Source: Gari tellinella (taxonomy: Eukaryota; Mollusca; Bivalvia; Cardiida; Psammobiidae). Taken from it: 64,000 nucleotides of DNA. Position numbers and translations under genes: made by a program. The notes beneath the pieces were generated by a model. It ran no database searches. It was given only the letters and a program-made list of their open reading frames with translations, and was not told the DNA's origin. The DNA lies in contig OV277870.1 in the NCBI GenBank assembly GCA_922989275.2, forward strand, positions 33,848,356 through 33,912,355, in the 5' to 3' direction. Each line of letters starts with the position of its first letter. Positions within the stretch are counted from its first letter, which is position 1. Positions 22,414-32,964 of the stretch are shown here, in pieces.

Positions 22414-23410
22414 ATAAAAAAAAACTACTCTAAAAAAATTAATCAATTTAGAAGTATAACATTTGATTTTTGTCCAAAAAGCAACAAAATTAGCTTTTCC
22501 AACATGGTTTGCGGCGGCCATATTGGATTTGGCTATTAAGAAACTTGACCTTTCCAAATCAAATACATCCAAGATTGCACAAAAGACCTCAAAAATGAGT
22601 TCAACACCCAAAAATTATCAATTGAGATGTATTACATTCGTTTATTTTCCGAAAAAGGAAAAAGTAAACTTTTTTAACATGGCTTGCGGCGGCCATATTT
22701 GATTTTGCTATTGTGGAACTTGATCTTTCCAAATCAAAGACATCCCAGCTTGCACAAAGGGCATCAGAAATGAGTTCAACACCCAAAAATATCGATTAAG
22801 GGGTATTAATTTTGTTTATTCTCCAAAAAAAGAAAAAAGTTAGCTATTTTAACATGGCTTGCGGCGGCCATTTTGGATTTGGCTATTGTGAAACTTGACC
22901 TTTCCGAATCAAATACAATCCAGATTGCACAAAAGGCCCCAGAAATGAGTTCAACACCAAAAAATTACCAATTGTTTTTCATGGCTTGCGGCGGCAATAT
23001 TGGATTTTATTAGCGTGGAACTTGATCTTTTCAAATCAAAGAGATCCCAGATTACACAAAGGGCATCAGAAGTGAGTTATACTCTAAAAATTATCAATTT
23101 AGAAGTATTATATTTGATTTTTCTTAAAAAAAAACAACGAAAATAGCTTTTCCAACATTGTTTGCGGCGGCCATATTGGATTTGGCTATGTGAAACTTGA
23201 CCTTTCCAAATCAAAGACACCCCAGATTGCACAAAGGGCATCATCAGATATGTGTTCCACACCAAAAAACAATCAATTTAGAGGTATTACACTTGTTTAT
23301 TCTCCAAAAAACAAAAAAGTTAGTTTTTCCAAAATGGCTGACGGCGGCCATATTGGATTTGGATATTGTGGGGCTCTCGACCGTGTGGCAGACAAGCACC
23401 TCGGTGATTT
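22414..23410 (-). repeat. 175-bp tandem units, outer right arm, six units
   Basis: Anchors (gcggcggccat or a variant) lie at about 22512, 22687, 22861, 22988, 23165 and 23342. The fourth unit is about 50 bp short. Subtype order implies that the unit 3-4 pair was duplicated in this arm, because the left arm has one pair only in the same interval. Confidence 0.85.
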
Positions 23411-23649
23411 GTGATGTCTAGGGTCTAGTTAACTCACATCAAGTGAGAAACTCTCTCAACACCATTTTGCAAACGGGTCTACAGGCCTAGTCCTGTACTA
23501 ATGTCTTCAGACAATACGTGAAACCCAGTGGCAGAGGCTCGCAGTATTGAAACTATATTAGACATTGTTTTCTGACCTAACGCGGAAACTATGCCGAAAT
23601 GCCGTTTTTTATACTAGAAACATTCTTAACCTCTCCGCATTCTAGTGGA

Positions 23650-23800
23650 CCCCTGGCATAACGCGATGTTTGATCGGGATCCAAACTGTTTGACACTCAT
23701 ATCAAACTTCTTAAGTCATACTACTTGAAATCTAACTTTGAAATGATACTGTAGACATTGAAGCAGACGACAGTTTAGTGAAGGGGTGTAAATATATAAC
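23650..23800. mobile_element. Family B fragment
   Basis: The right half module gtttgatcgggatccaaac is followed by gtttgacactcatatcaaac, gaagcagacgacagtttag and tgaaggggtgtaa, in family B order. The left end is lost. Confidence 0.5.
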
Positions 23801-24306
23801 GATTAATCCGGCAGTGAAATAATGAATGCAGGATGAACGCAAAGGAAACGTCCGTGAGGAGCTTTTTGTTCTACATTTTCCCCATATTACGCTATTTGAT
23901 TGACCAAAGAGTATCTGATTCGTAGTCTTTTAACGACCGCATGTTGCTTCATTTTGTGTGTATCACTTTTGAAAGCAGATATCTTAATTGCTCATGGACG
24001 ATCGATTTTAGACAAAGTTACTTCAAATATTGTTTTAAGCCTGCTTCCTGGTACAACAGAAACGTGATGATGCAGTCATAAACATCATGAAAGTGTTCTA
24101 TAACTGACGATTGATAGCTACACGTGTTTGGCTTCAAATATATATTGTTAGTGAAATCTGTCAGAGTTGAATCGTTCATTTGATCGTTTGTTTTAAACCT
24201 TTCGTAAACAAAGTACAGTAAAGCATCGATATGACGACCATTGAAACGGAAAGAAATTAGTTGTATAAACGACAGGTGACTGATTGTGAAGCTGATTGTG
24301 AAGCTA

Positions 24307-24342
24307 AAACAGAAAGCTCCTTTAGGAGCTTTCTGTTTTAGT
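24307..24342. repeat. Short perfect hairpin (family D type)
   Basis: aaacagaaagctccttta and aggagctttctgtttta form a near-perfect stem with almost no loop. Related hairpins occur at 39788-39812, 42650-42680 and 42785-42830. Confidence 0.65.
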
Positions 24343-24609
24343 GTCATATTGCTTTAAGCTGTCACCTGTCTAAAACACCAAATAAGAAGTACAATTTAAT
24401 GGTCGTTATATCAAGGTTTTACGGAACTGTCTTTTAAACATTGTCGATCGCAATTTAATGCCAAATTCAAATTGTTGACGCTTTGACAGAACAAGTATTG
24501 ATAGAAGTGCTAACAGTTTGGATCCTGATTTAACGTCGTATAACATGGCCTCATATGATCAAAATGTTTGGCCAATTTAACTTGAGTCGCAATAGACGTG
24601 GAAAGGATT

Positions 24610-24710
24610 AAGTATATAGTAAAGTGCTCCCTCCCCACAACGGCCCTCTGAACAACTATTCAATCCCTTCAACAATGCTTGCCTCTGTTCCCCAAACAAG
24701 GCAATTACAT
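24610..24710. mobile_element. Family E fragment, reverse
   Basis: agtgctccctccccacaacg, ccctctgaacaac, caacaatgcttgcctctg and ccccaaacaaggc follow the reversed right part of E. A C-like piece with aaacgcgtttatttgg follows at 24800. Confidence 0.5.
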
Positions 24711-25124
24711 CCTACCTTTTCACGGCTGCAATATCGTCTGCTAACAGTTGTCGTTTGCAGTTATTCTCAAAGTCGCTTGGACTAAATGTGTTAAGCATAA
24801 ACGCGTTTATTTGGAAAAAAAATCTCCTCTCCAGTAAGTATCCAGTCGAAAATACTTCAGGAGTCCTCTGATCAGGGTCAACACTGTTTGTCATTTTGAA
24901 ATATATTTTTAAAATCAGCCCTAAATAGACAAAACTGGATTAGACTTATTTTGATGTTGGTGTTGTTCATTAAAAGATTCAGGGGTGAATGGATTTAGCC
25001 TTATATCCAATACCATACATGTTAAGAGTCTGCTCAGCCATCTAGACGCACGTTGTCTGATTTGGTACCAATCCGTGTGCATTTAAATCTTTCGAAACAG
25101 TTGACCTGTTAAAAACATACTCAT

Positions 25125-25200
25125 AACAGTTACAAACAGTGTAGACCCTTATCAAAGGGCTCCTATACAAGGCCTCTTATCAGGGTATACACTGTTGCTT
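25125..25200. mobile_element. Family I hairpin
   Basis: aaacagtgtagacccttatc and cttatcagggtatacactg pair around gctcctatacaaggcc. The stem differs from the A/B/C module and lacks GACGCCG. Confidence 0.55.
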
Positions 25201-25609
25201 CTTTAGACCAGTATTTATTAAACTATCGAGAAATCCAAGTAGACTGGTTTAAGTTTTGGTACCTAAAATATCTATAAGGAACCTTAATAGCACACAAGAG
25301 TAGCTTAGTGTTAAAAGAGTTAAAAACATACAGGGTGAAAGACGGTATGCTAAAACATGATTTTGATTTCAAACCGTTTGGAGCCAGAGCAGTCCAACAT
25401 GTGAAATTCACCAATAGTATTGACAGATCGTAACTTGACTTGTTCACAATAATTTATACTGACAATGTTCAATATTTACATAATTTATAAACAATATTAT
25501 TGATTCGGTATGGGTCGTTTTAAAAGCTGAATGTAGAGTAGGAAATTATTGTAGAGTTATTCTTTCTCGATAAACGTCATTTTTCTAAAACAAAATGGCA
25601 TTTCCACTG

Positions 25610-25675
25610 CAAATAGCTTAAAACCAGATGTGACGCCGAATTAACCGGCGTCTGATAAGGCTCCAAAATGTTTGC
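25610..25675. repeat. Hairpin-module copy
   Basis: atagcttaaaaccagatgtg, acgccgaattaaccggcg and tctgataaggctccaaaatg form the palindrome with several mismatches. Confidence 0.6.
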
Positions 25676-25745
25676 TATTTAAATTAAAGTAAGTCAATAA
25701 TTCCAGAAGCTTTTTTTTATTTAATTGTACATCATTTTATTCAGT

Positions 25746-25993
25746 TTAACGCTTCCATGATCAAATTATTCGGAAGAAGTTTACCCCTTCAACGCTTTAA
25801 TGTCGTCTGCTCGAGTATTGTTGTCTGCATGACACGCTTCAAAGTTAGATTCAATGTTGAATGACTTAATAAATATCGATAAGAGTGTCAAACAGTTCGG
25901 GTTCTGATCAGACGCCGCGTTACGTGGCGTCTGATCAGGACCCAAATCGTTTGCAAACGCACTTTAGGTCGTCATTGAGAGTGAAAGGGTTAA
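25746..25993. mobile_element. Family B MITE, full length
   Basis: TTAA at 25746 and agagtgaaagggttaa at the right end bound it. The module at about 25889-25951 is nearly perfect, with cagacgccgcgttacg and tggcgtctgatcagg. cgtctgctcgagtattgttg and cgtcattgagagtgaaagg are the typical B flanks. Confidence 0.8.
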
Positions 25994-26163
25994 ATGTTAC
26001 ATGTTCATCACCGTATGAAGTACCCAATGTTTGTTTTGTAATTGACCTTTATAGTAATAGAACTCATTTTCCACGAAACTTCCAATGGAAAATTCCAGTT
26101 TACAATAAAGACTGGTCCATTGTAGACTTTTTAGGGTTGTTTTTTATCATATATGTCAAAATG

Positions 26164-26273
26164 TAAACAGTAAAGTCCCTGATTTAATCAGGGACTTTAC
26201 TGTTTGCATTAGACAATTGTACTCTTTACAGGTATACATTTGGTTAAGGACGCATATATGCGTCACTAGAGCA
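26164..26273. mobile_element. Family I element
   Basis: The hairpin aaacagtaaagtccctgatt/aatcagggactttactgttt is perfect at 26164-26206. It is followed by gcattagacaattgtactc and the terminal palindrome gacgcatatatgcgtc near 26248-26264. Confidence 0.6.
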
Positions 26274-27025
26274 CAATGAGTTAGGAACCATAGGAAGGGA
26301 AAGCTTTGGATCTTTCAAGTTAGTAGCTGGATGATGAATTAGTCTGTAAGAAGTTTTAAAAATAGGCGATGGGACCTTTCCAGAGTAAAACTGTACGTTG
26401 ACGGATACTATTAGTTTCAGGGTGTACGGGCTTGTATGGCGGTTTTGGATTCCGTGTTTCCTGAGCGCGAAGCGTACTACCCGGCTTAATCAATGTGTAC
26501 GGTCTCGTACACAGTGGTCACACGTGCAGTTTCAGCCTATCAGTGTCCAAGAATTTATGATGACTGGAAATAAATTAATGTACATGGTTTACAGACAGTG
26601 TACATGCAAATATTGTTTTTATCCTTTTCAAACATTGAAGACCTAGTTCAGAGAGCTTGAAGAAGAAAACTTCTGATTATGGTCGGCAGTATTTGTTATT
26701 TACAGTTATATATATAATCTTTAAAAACAAAAAACCGAAAAAGACAAAAGCGGACTAGCGTTAACTAGAATTGTGTGTTTGAAGTTGAGAGTTCCATGAG
26801 TTTAGAGATAACTATAGTGTATCAATCGTTGTTTGCCTATTGTAAAAGACATGATCTATTCACTTGGCTACTTATTGTCTTGACCAGAATCCCCTTTAGT
26901 CAGTATGCAACGTGCATAGTACAGACATGCCCGTGAATTAGTCATGTCAATGCGTCAGTTCAAACGGGATTGTATCCTCATTTGCACTGGTATAAGTGTC
27001 ACAAATATTATTGATCACATTTCAG
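26274..27025. other. Unassigned intergenic sequence
   Basis: It holds several short plus-strand frames, none with a recognisable domain. Confidence 0.4.
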
Positions 27026-27086
27026 ACCTGCTCTAGCGATGAACCTTAAAGAAACAACTAAGCCAATATGCGTTTCGTGGTGGAAG
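27026..27086 (+). other. Candidate small first coding exon
   Basis: The acceptor-like tract gatcacatttcag ends at 27025. An ATG at 27039 opens MNLKETTKPICVSWWK, ending in phase 0 at the donor-like aag|gtatgg. Downstream of that donor the frame closes quickly. No family is recognised. Signals are good at both ends, but the stretch is short and could be chance. Confidence 0.22.
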
Positions 27087-27144
27087 GTATGGAATTCTGA
27101 GATAAGGAAATGATAACACGTAAGTTGTTTTTTAATGTATTGGT

Positions 27145-27350
27145 TATCCCACTGAATGTCATGACGTCATCAATTTTAATTAATTGTCGTCTGCTTATAT
27201 TGCTCATTTTCAAATGTATGGTATTTAGGCTTACACAATATTGAAATATGGGGCAAATACTTTGGATCCTGATGTGGATTTCGCGTTACGCGGCGTGTGT
27301 TCAGTATCCAAACTGTTTGCAAATAATTGTTATCGGGGTACATGGGTTTA
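27145..27350. mobile_element. Family B MITE, diverged
   Basis: catgacgtcatcaattttaa, attgtcgtctgcttatattg, a module with ctttggatcctgatgtgg and gcgttacgcggcgtgtg, then atccaaactgtttgcaaat, are in family B order. The outer ends are weak. Confidence 0.55.
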
Positions 27351-27445
27351 TTCTCTATCTGTGAAATTAATCACAAAGTGTAGTCTACAAAAATTATTAA
27401 ACTGCAAAGTAAAGTCCTTACTTTTCATTGGTCAACGAACCCTAG

Positions 27446-27486
27446 ACGTGATCCCAAGTACCCTGTGAGCTGACAGGGTACTTGGA
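27446..27486. repeat. Short hairpin
   Basis: ccaagtaccctgt and acagggtacttgg form a perfect 13-bp stem around gagctg. Not linked to another family here. Confidence 0.6.
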
Positions 27487-27845
27487 AATGCAACTGTTTT
27501 TATTGGCTGACAGGTCCCTGAGTCTGAAAATAAGATGGTCGATGCTCGACAGGATTGAGTGCATTAAATCGCGCATCCTTCGTTTTAAGTCCTTTTCGGC
27601 TAAGAGTCAATCGCTGTTTGGATCTTTCAACGGTCGCATTATTTCTGGAAAAGTTTGACTCCGAGTAATGCGAGTATGCCCATTTTTCTTATGAATAACA
27701 ACGTCAGAAACATGACGTCACTTACGCTCAATGTTATCTGCTTTGTCGCGATTTTCTTATAATTTATTATGAGCGCTGTACACGACAAATTCCGAAATAT
27801 TTCGTTTGAACAGTGAAAACGTGGCAGTATAATAAATTCGTTGTA

Positions 27846-27974
27846 CAGTTTCTTCACAGTGTACATGAGGATTTCTACCCGGCTGGTCAAATCATGTAAC
27901 CATCGCCTAACGGCTCGGTCAACGTGATTAACCTCAGCCGGGAGGAAATCCTCATGTACACTGTGAAGAAACTG
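27846..27974. mobile_element. TA-flanked foldback MITE, 129 bp
   Basis: The ends CAGTTTCTTCACAGTGTACA and its exact inverse continue inward through tgaggatttc and the ccggctg region, giving arms of roughly 45 bp with few mismatches. TA flanks both ends (27844-27845 and 27975-27976), as expected for Tc1/mariner-type mobility. Confidence 0.8.
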
Positions 27975-28039
27975 TATAACTAATTACATAGCGTCTACGA
28001 TAACATCAACATAACTATTTATATAGTTATAAACTGAAG

Positions 28040-28175
28040 AAACGTTGACAAATAGGGCCAAACAGTTAGGATCAAGATAAGACGACACAAAGGCGTATTA
28101 TCTAGATCCAAATTGTTTGCATATGTTGGCCAAGTCGCATTAAGCATTATATGTGTTAAACCTTTCACTGCCTTG
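28040..28175. mobile_element. Family B MITE, diverged
   Basis: gggccaaacagttaggatc, tctagatccaaattgtttgc, ggccaagtcgcattaagc and ttaaacctttcactgcc give a reversed B right end directly before a family A copy. Confidence 0.55.
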
Positions 28176-28186
28176 TTATTGTCCGC

Positions 28187-28414
28187 TTTTACCCATTTTC
28201 GCCCAGTGGATTCTTCCATGTTTTATATTTGATAAGTCCATATTTTATCAAAGGGCTGTCTGGTCAAAATGATAATTTCATTTTGTTTTATATTGAAATT
28301 CCTATCAGCAAACAGTGTAGTCTCTGATCAGACGCTGCATAATGCGGCGTCTGATCAGAGTCTACACTGTTTGCCTTAATCCAATATATGGGATCTCGGG
28401 CACAAATAGGTTAG
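28187..28414. mobile_element. Family A MITE, copy 5 (reverse orientation)
   Basis: It runs from cccattttcgcccagtgg to gggcacaaataggtta. The hairpin at 28308-28376 is intact, with cagacgctgcataatgc and ggcgtctgatcagag. Confidence 0.85.
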
Positions 28415-28431
28415 TAGTGAGGTAATAATAT

Positions 28432-28745
28432 ACCAAGTTAAAGTCTACTTTCAGTCCGAATGACCGCTCAGCCGACTGTACATATACTCTCCTGATCATT
28501 GAGCCATCTTGCCTACAATATTGAGCACTGTTAACATATGGCGCAGTCAAATGCAGCCGCAGTACCGACTCAGACCCTTCACAGGTACCCATTTTAACCC
28601 CTGGGTGGAGAGGAGCAATTCGCGGTACATGTCTTGCCCAAAGACATTCCTGTACATCATCGGGGATTTAGAAAAAATCCCCTAGTCAGACCACTGGTCC
28701 GGCGGGGGATCGAACTCAAGACCCCTGGTACCACTACCGCCGAGG
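28432..28745 (-). mobile_element. tRNA-derived SINE, copy 2
   Basis: It is homologous to 15995-16335 on the minus strand. The B-box-like tgagttcgatcccc lies near 28705-28718. The body has acatgtaccgcgaattgc, tcctctccacccagg and gtacctgtgaagggtctg. It retains the pol III box better than copy 1. Confidence 0.7.
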
Positions 28746-29007
28746 TATTTGCTATTTTTATATTAAAGCTTTAATATTTCTATGTACAATATTGTAAATA
28801 AACTATTCTAGATATTTGAGCAATGACCGTTTTTTGATGATGTTTGACGTGTTTTAGAAGCAAATTTAGAAAATTAAATGTAACGACTACATAAGGATCA
28901 GTAAGCCGTCTGCTTTAAAAATGCCACATGATTTTGTTCTCCCTTTTCTAACAATTTATACTCCAATTATGACTGTTTTGGGTTGTTTCTGCAATTTATT
29001 GCATACT

Positions 29008-29102
29008 GACAAACAGTGCAACAAGGGTGATATTTTAAAATACCTTGGTTACACTGTTTGCATAGGACAAGAGTACACTCTTCACTAGGGTTGAATGAGT
29101 CA
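29008..29102. mobile_element. Family I element
   Basis: gacaaacagtgcaacaaggg and taccttggttacactgttt form the hairpin. gcataggacaagagtacac and tcttcactagggttgaatg form the end. Confidence 0.55.
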
Positions 29103-29159
29103 AGTAACATTGCTCTGATTGTAATCCCATGTCATCCTGAATAGCGATTCCACATCTTA

Positions 29160-29430
29160 GTTGTGTCCAAACTGATTCCAAATCGTTGTAAACTGGGGGA
29201 CAATGCAATTGAACGATGACAGTATCGTAGAAGAAACGAAACCCAGATGTATTGCTCCAGAATATAGAAAATGGCCACTTTCTGGCGCTAGTGACGATTT
29301 GTTAACAACTGAATTACAAACAATTAGGAGGTTATTGGGCATCTGCTCTAGCTCCAACCTGTTAGCAGTGGACATAGTTATTCAAAATAAATGCGTTTAT
29401 TAGGAAAAAAATAACAACTTTTCTACTGCC
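29160..29430. mobile_element. Diverged family C element
   Basis: The right end has aaataaatgcgtttattagg followed by aaaaaaataacaacttttct and actg. Inside, gcatctgctctagctccaac resembles the right arm of the C hairpin. The left end is unclear. Confidence 0.4.
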
Positions 29431-29639
29431 TTAAAAACGCCCATATTTGACTGTTTTTATAATATTGCAAAACGACAAAAAGGTTACACCTTTATCAGAG
29501 GTTAATAAAGCAGGAACCCTCTGTTATGGCAAGCTTGAAGAACACTTTTATAGGATACCGGTATGTATACTCGTTCACCGCTTAACACCGTTTATCAAGG
29601 ACGCGGTATGAAACGTCAATGGCTTCCCTGGCTATAGTC

Positions 29640-29830
29640 ATTTCTTGATTCCTTCTTACATGTTTTCTTTCAAGTTTCATTTTATTTTATTGTTTCTTTG
29701 TTGCATTTATTTTTCTTTATTTTTTTTTCAATTTTGTCTTTCTTTTTGTGTGTTTTCTTTTTCTTTCTTCCTTTCTTTCTGACTTTCTATTTTTTCTGTC
29801 TTTCTTTGTTTACTACCTGCTGACCAACTT
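29640..29830. repeat. Pyrimidine-rich low-complexity tract
   Basis: Long (TTTC)n-like stretches such as tttctttttctttcttcc occur on the plus strand. Reading frames here are composition artefacts. Confidence 0.8.
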
Positions 29831-29960
29831 CTTGCCTAACGTTGACTTTTCTACTAATTCACTGATTGGTATACTTCCTAACTTACGTATATCTTCATTT
29901 ACTCACTCATTAACAAACATTTGTGTGTATGTATGCTCATTTATTATTCATGATCGGTAA

Positions 29961-30587
29961 TTAACAGTGCCTTTATCTCTATTTGGAATACAGAATAAAT
30001 CTATCACACTTATTGATTCTAACAACAATATTCAGGTTTCGATGTTCATTGTTACTGAAGAGGAAACCCTTGTTGTTTTCTTATAAACCGTGTAGTACAC
30101 TGTAAACAGTTATATGCGGCGAGTTGAGATTCTCATATTTTAGTAAACACAACACCTTCAAAATCCTAGCCTTTTATTGTTTTAAAATAGTGTATTCCCC
30201 AACACTGTCTCGTTTGTTCGTCGCCTAACTCTGCGGCGACAAAGGGAAGTATTCTTTCAGCAGTTATCATAGTTCACCAGTGACCAAGCTGACCGGCAAT
30301 CGGCGATACCTCTAACCTTTAGCAGTGTATTGAGAACTTTCTCAATTTGTTCAATTAACTTATCATTTTAAAACTTATCATCTTTCTATCTTATTCTGTT
30401 CCAAATAATCTTTGTTTCAACACACTATGTAAATAGTGAAAAAAATATGCTAAACACTAACTAACCATTTTGCGAAATACTTAAATCAGTGTTATTATTA
30501 AAATTCCTTATATTGTATCATTTTGTACCCAACAAAGCATCCTGAAATTGCAATAATGAAGGGCACCAAATTAGATGAAATAAACAT
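29961..30587. other. Unassigned intergenic sequence
   Basis: I recognise no element or exon. Confidence 0.4.
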
Positions 30588-30797
30588 TTAAACCTCTTCA
30601 CTGCCATGACGTAATTGATTTTAAAAAGTAATCGTCCTTTTTATTTATCAAATTTAAGGTATTTTGATCTAAAAATATTGAAATAAGTGTCGAAACGTTT
30701 TGATCCTGATCAGATGCCACTTAACACGGCGTGTAATCAAAATCAAAAATGTTTACAAATAACTATCGTTCTCGGGGTAAGGCAGTGAAGGGGTTAT
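30588..30797. mobile_element. Family B MITE
   Basis: TTAA-acctcttcactgccatgac on the left and aaggcagtgaaggggtta on the right, with the module at 30690-30745 (tttgatcctgatcagatgcc, cggcgtgtaatc). Confidence 0.75.
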
Positions 30798-30858
30798 AAC
30801 CCTTTTGTCCGATCAACCACACCGCGTTAAATGTACCCGTTTTGTGAGAATGGTATTA

Positions 30859-30885
30859 CCCCCCCCCCCCCCCCCCCCACCCCCC
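30859..30885. repeat. Poly-C run
   Basis: Twenty consecutive C, one A, then six C. This is followed by an A-rich tract with (CAAA)n character to about 30930. Confidence 0.95.
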
Positions 30886-31179
30886 TGTCCCGCAAAAAAA
30901 ACGAACAAAAACAACAAACAAACAAAACAAAGAATATATGTTGATCCAAAACAATGATCTCGATTGTAAACAGTTTGGATCCAGATCCAGATCAGTCTTT
31001 AAACATTTTTACCACTTACGTTAGAAATAACCTTCAATATTTGGAGAAATGTGTCACATTTCTAATATTTCATTACATTGTACTTGCCCTTAATTTTGAT
31101 TAAACTGGAACGTGTGCCGCTTTGAACATAGAAAAAGTGATGAGATGGCAGCTAACCGGAGGCCTCATCTGGCTTCAAA

Positions 31180-31407
31180 CTGTTTAACCCTTTTCATGAT
31201 CAAATTCATCGTGAGTATTTTACTTCTTCACCGCAATATTGTCGTCTGCTTCAATATGGTTGACTGTAATATCTTTTCCACGTTAGAATTAAGCCAGTAT
31301 GACTGATGAAATTTTGAAATGAGGATCAAACAGATTTACGTGACGTCTGATTCGATTCAAAACTGTTTGCAAATGCGCTTTATGACGTCATTGAGAGTGA
31401 AAAGGTT
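31180..31407. mobile_element. Family B MITE
   Basis: ttaacccttttcatgatcaa on the left, cgtcattgagagtgaaaagg on the right. The hairpin is shortened to ttacgtgacgtctgattcg. Confidence 0.65.
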
Positions 31408-31424
31408 ACGTTATCAAAGCAAAA

Positions 31425-31545
31425 GTGATCAGATGGCTGATTACCGAGGGCCTCATCTGGCTCCAAACTGTTTGAAATGAGGGTAATTATTGTCGATGTA
31501 ACGCGTTTACCGGGAAAGCAATAATCTCCCCAATTTATTAACATG
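31425..31545. mobile_element. Family C fragment
   Basis: catctggctccaaactgtttg is the right arm of the C hairpin, followed by gtaacgcgtttaccgggaaa and gcaataatctcccc. A similar half arm lies at 31150-31180. Confidence 0.5.
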
Positions 31546-31969
31546 CTGTGTCTAATTCTCTATTGCGTGTATTACATGTGAAGCATAGCTAGAACAATAG
31601 GAACATAAGCTATAACCATTCATTTGGTTTTATTGTCCCCGTGTTCACTTTGAATATAGGCTATTAACCCAATCCATGCTTTTATTTCCGTCTGACTGTA
31701 AAACGTCGTCAGCTTTCATTTTACATATCGAAAAATTTAATGATTTGCTGTGTACGTTATCTGGATCAAAACTGTTTGTAAATTGATCGTAGACTAATTC
31801 TGCAATAAAGGACTTTCACAAAGTAGAAACTGCAAACGAGTTTAGCACATTTATCACAAAATATTGTAAACCATTATGATCAAACTATGCGAAGAATATG
31901 ATCATTAAATCAACAGACACTTTAATCTGTGTCTTAATCTACAACTTCTGTAACATTACATAAGTTACA

Positions 31970-32930
31970 TGTATTTAGATCAATATTGGTTTGTGCATGA
32001 CATTCAAGGAACGGTTCAAAGCTTTTGACATGGAAAGATAAGAAGTACTTTGCCAATCAATACCAGATCTATATTGACGAAGCCGTTTTTCATTCTGTAA
32101 AGGTCGATAGCGCCTAAAGGAAGCACACCAATTCTGCATAAATACAAATTTACACATTCAACCCTAACGACGGGTAAACTCTTCTTTAAAAACAATGTAC
32201 CGATATAGTGTACACTTGTGCAACACAAACAGTGTAGACCCTTACCAATTGAGTTTTACAATATACATGTATTACAATATACGACCCTGAATTAAATAGA
32301 TGGGCTAACCCTTCCCGAAGATTTGAATAGTCCGTTAAAATGTTCAATGTAAAAGGGTCGATAGCACCTAAAGGAGAGATATCTATAGAGCTTTGGGAAG
32401 CAATTAATGTCAAACCGGTTGGATTGTTTATAACGTGATATAATCATTATACATTCTTGTGCTTTTCTTGGCAGGATTTAGGCGGTGAAACTCATGTTGA
32501 AAGGCTGTAGAATTTATTACAGCGTCTCATTGTCAGATCTATATTGACGACGCCGTTTCATTTTTTACACATTCAACCTCATCTACGAGTATATTCATCG
32601 TTTACCATCAATGTATCTATGAAGAGTACTCTTGTCCTGTTCAATGAGTGAAGACCAAGGTTAGACTGTTCCTATACGAGCCTTCTTATCGGAGTCAGCA
32701 CTGTTTGTCATTTTGCAATATATATCAAAATCCCGAATAGCAATCAATATCAAATCGATTTAGCCATTTTATTATTCTTTCTTGTGCCTCTCTTTGCAGG
32801 CAATGCCATAACTATATTGGCGAAGCCATTTTCATTCTTTCAAATGTCAAAAGTGTCAAAAGAAGGCATAGCAATTCACATTTGAATACCAATTAATGTC
32901 AAATCGATTTTAACATTTTATTACGTGAGA
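31970..32930 (+). repeat. Local diverged repeats upstream of a candidate exon
   Basis: Words such as tatattgacgaagccgtttt (about 32071), tatattgacgacgccgtttc (about 32541) and tatattggcgaagccatttt (about 32813) recur with cctaaagga and caaatcgatttt blocks. Splice-acceptor-like tracts gcttttcttggcag recur at 32474, 32799 (variant) and 32964. The area looks like a small local duplication. Confidence 0.5.
32475..32530 (+). pseudogene. Decayed duplicate of the exon at 32965
   Basis: After the acceptor gcttttcttggcag, gatttaggcggtgaaac, aggctgtagaatttattac matches gatacaggcggtgaaac, aggctgcagaattgattac of the downstream candidate. An in-frame TAG near the start and a short insertion break it. Confidence 0.4.
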
Positions 32931-32964
32931 TATTCATTATGTTTTCTTGTGCTTTTCTTGGCAG

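Larger units (their letters stand above)
18150..23490. repeat. Giant inverted repeat, about 5.3 kb
   Basis: The left arm (18150-20062) is matched in reverse by the right arm (20385-23490) around a unique spacer. The outermost paired words are aacaccattttgcaaac (right) and gtttgcaaaatggtgtt (left). Next come the segments with ctcgaccgtgtggcagac/gtctgccacacggtcgag. Arms differ by point changes and by three large events: a LINE in the right arm, a foldback element in the left arm, and an extra pair of tandem units in the right arm. A foldback transposon or an inverted segmental duplication would both give this layout. Confidence 0.9.

Noticed and set aside
18218..23421. Many 60-112-codon frames with similar peptides on both strands
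   Set aside because: They are repeated translations of the 175-bp tandem unit and its inverse; no conserved start, stop or domain.
24018..24347. 109-codon minus-strand frame
   Set aside because: It starts inside a family D-type hairpin, is AT-driven in composition, and shows no domain or splice support.
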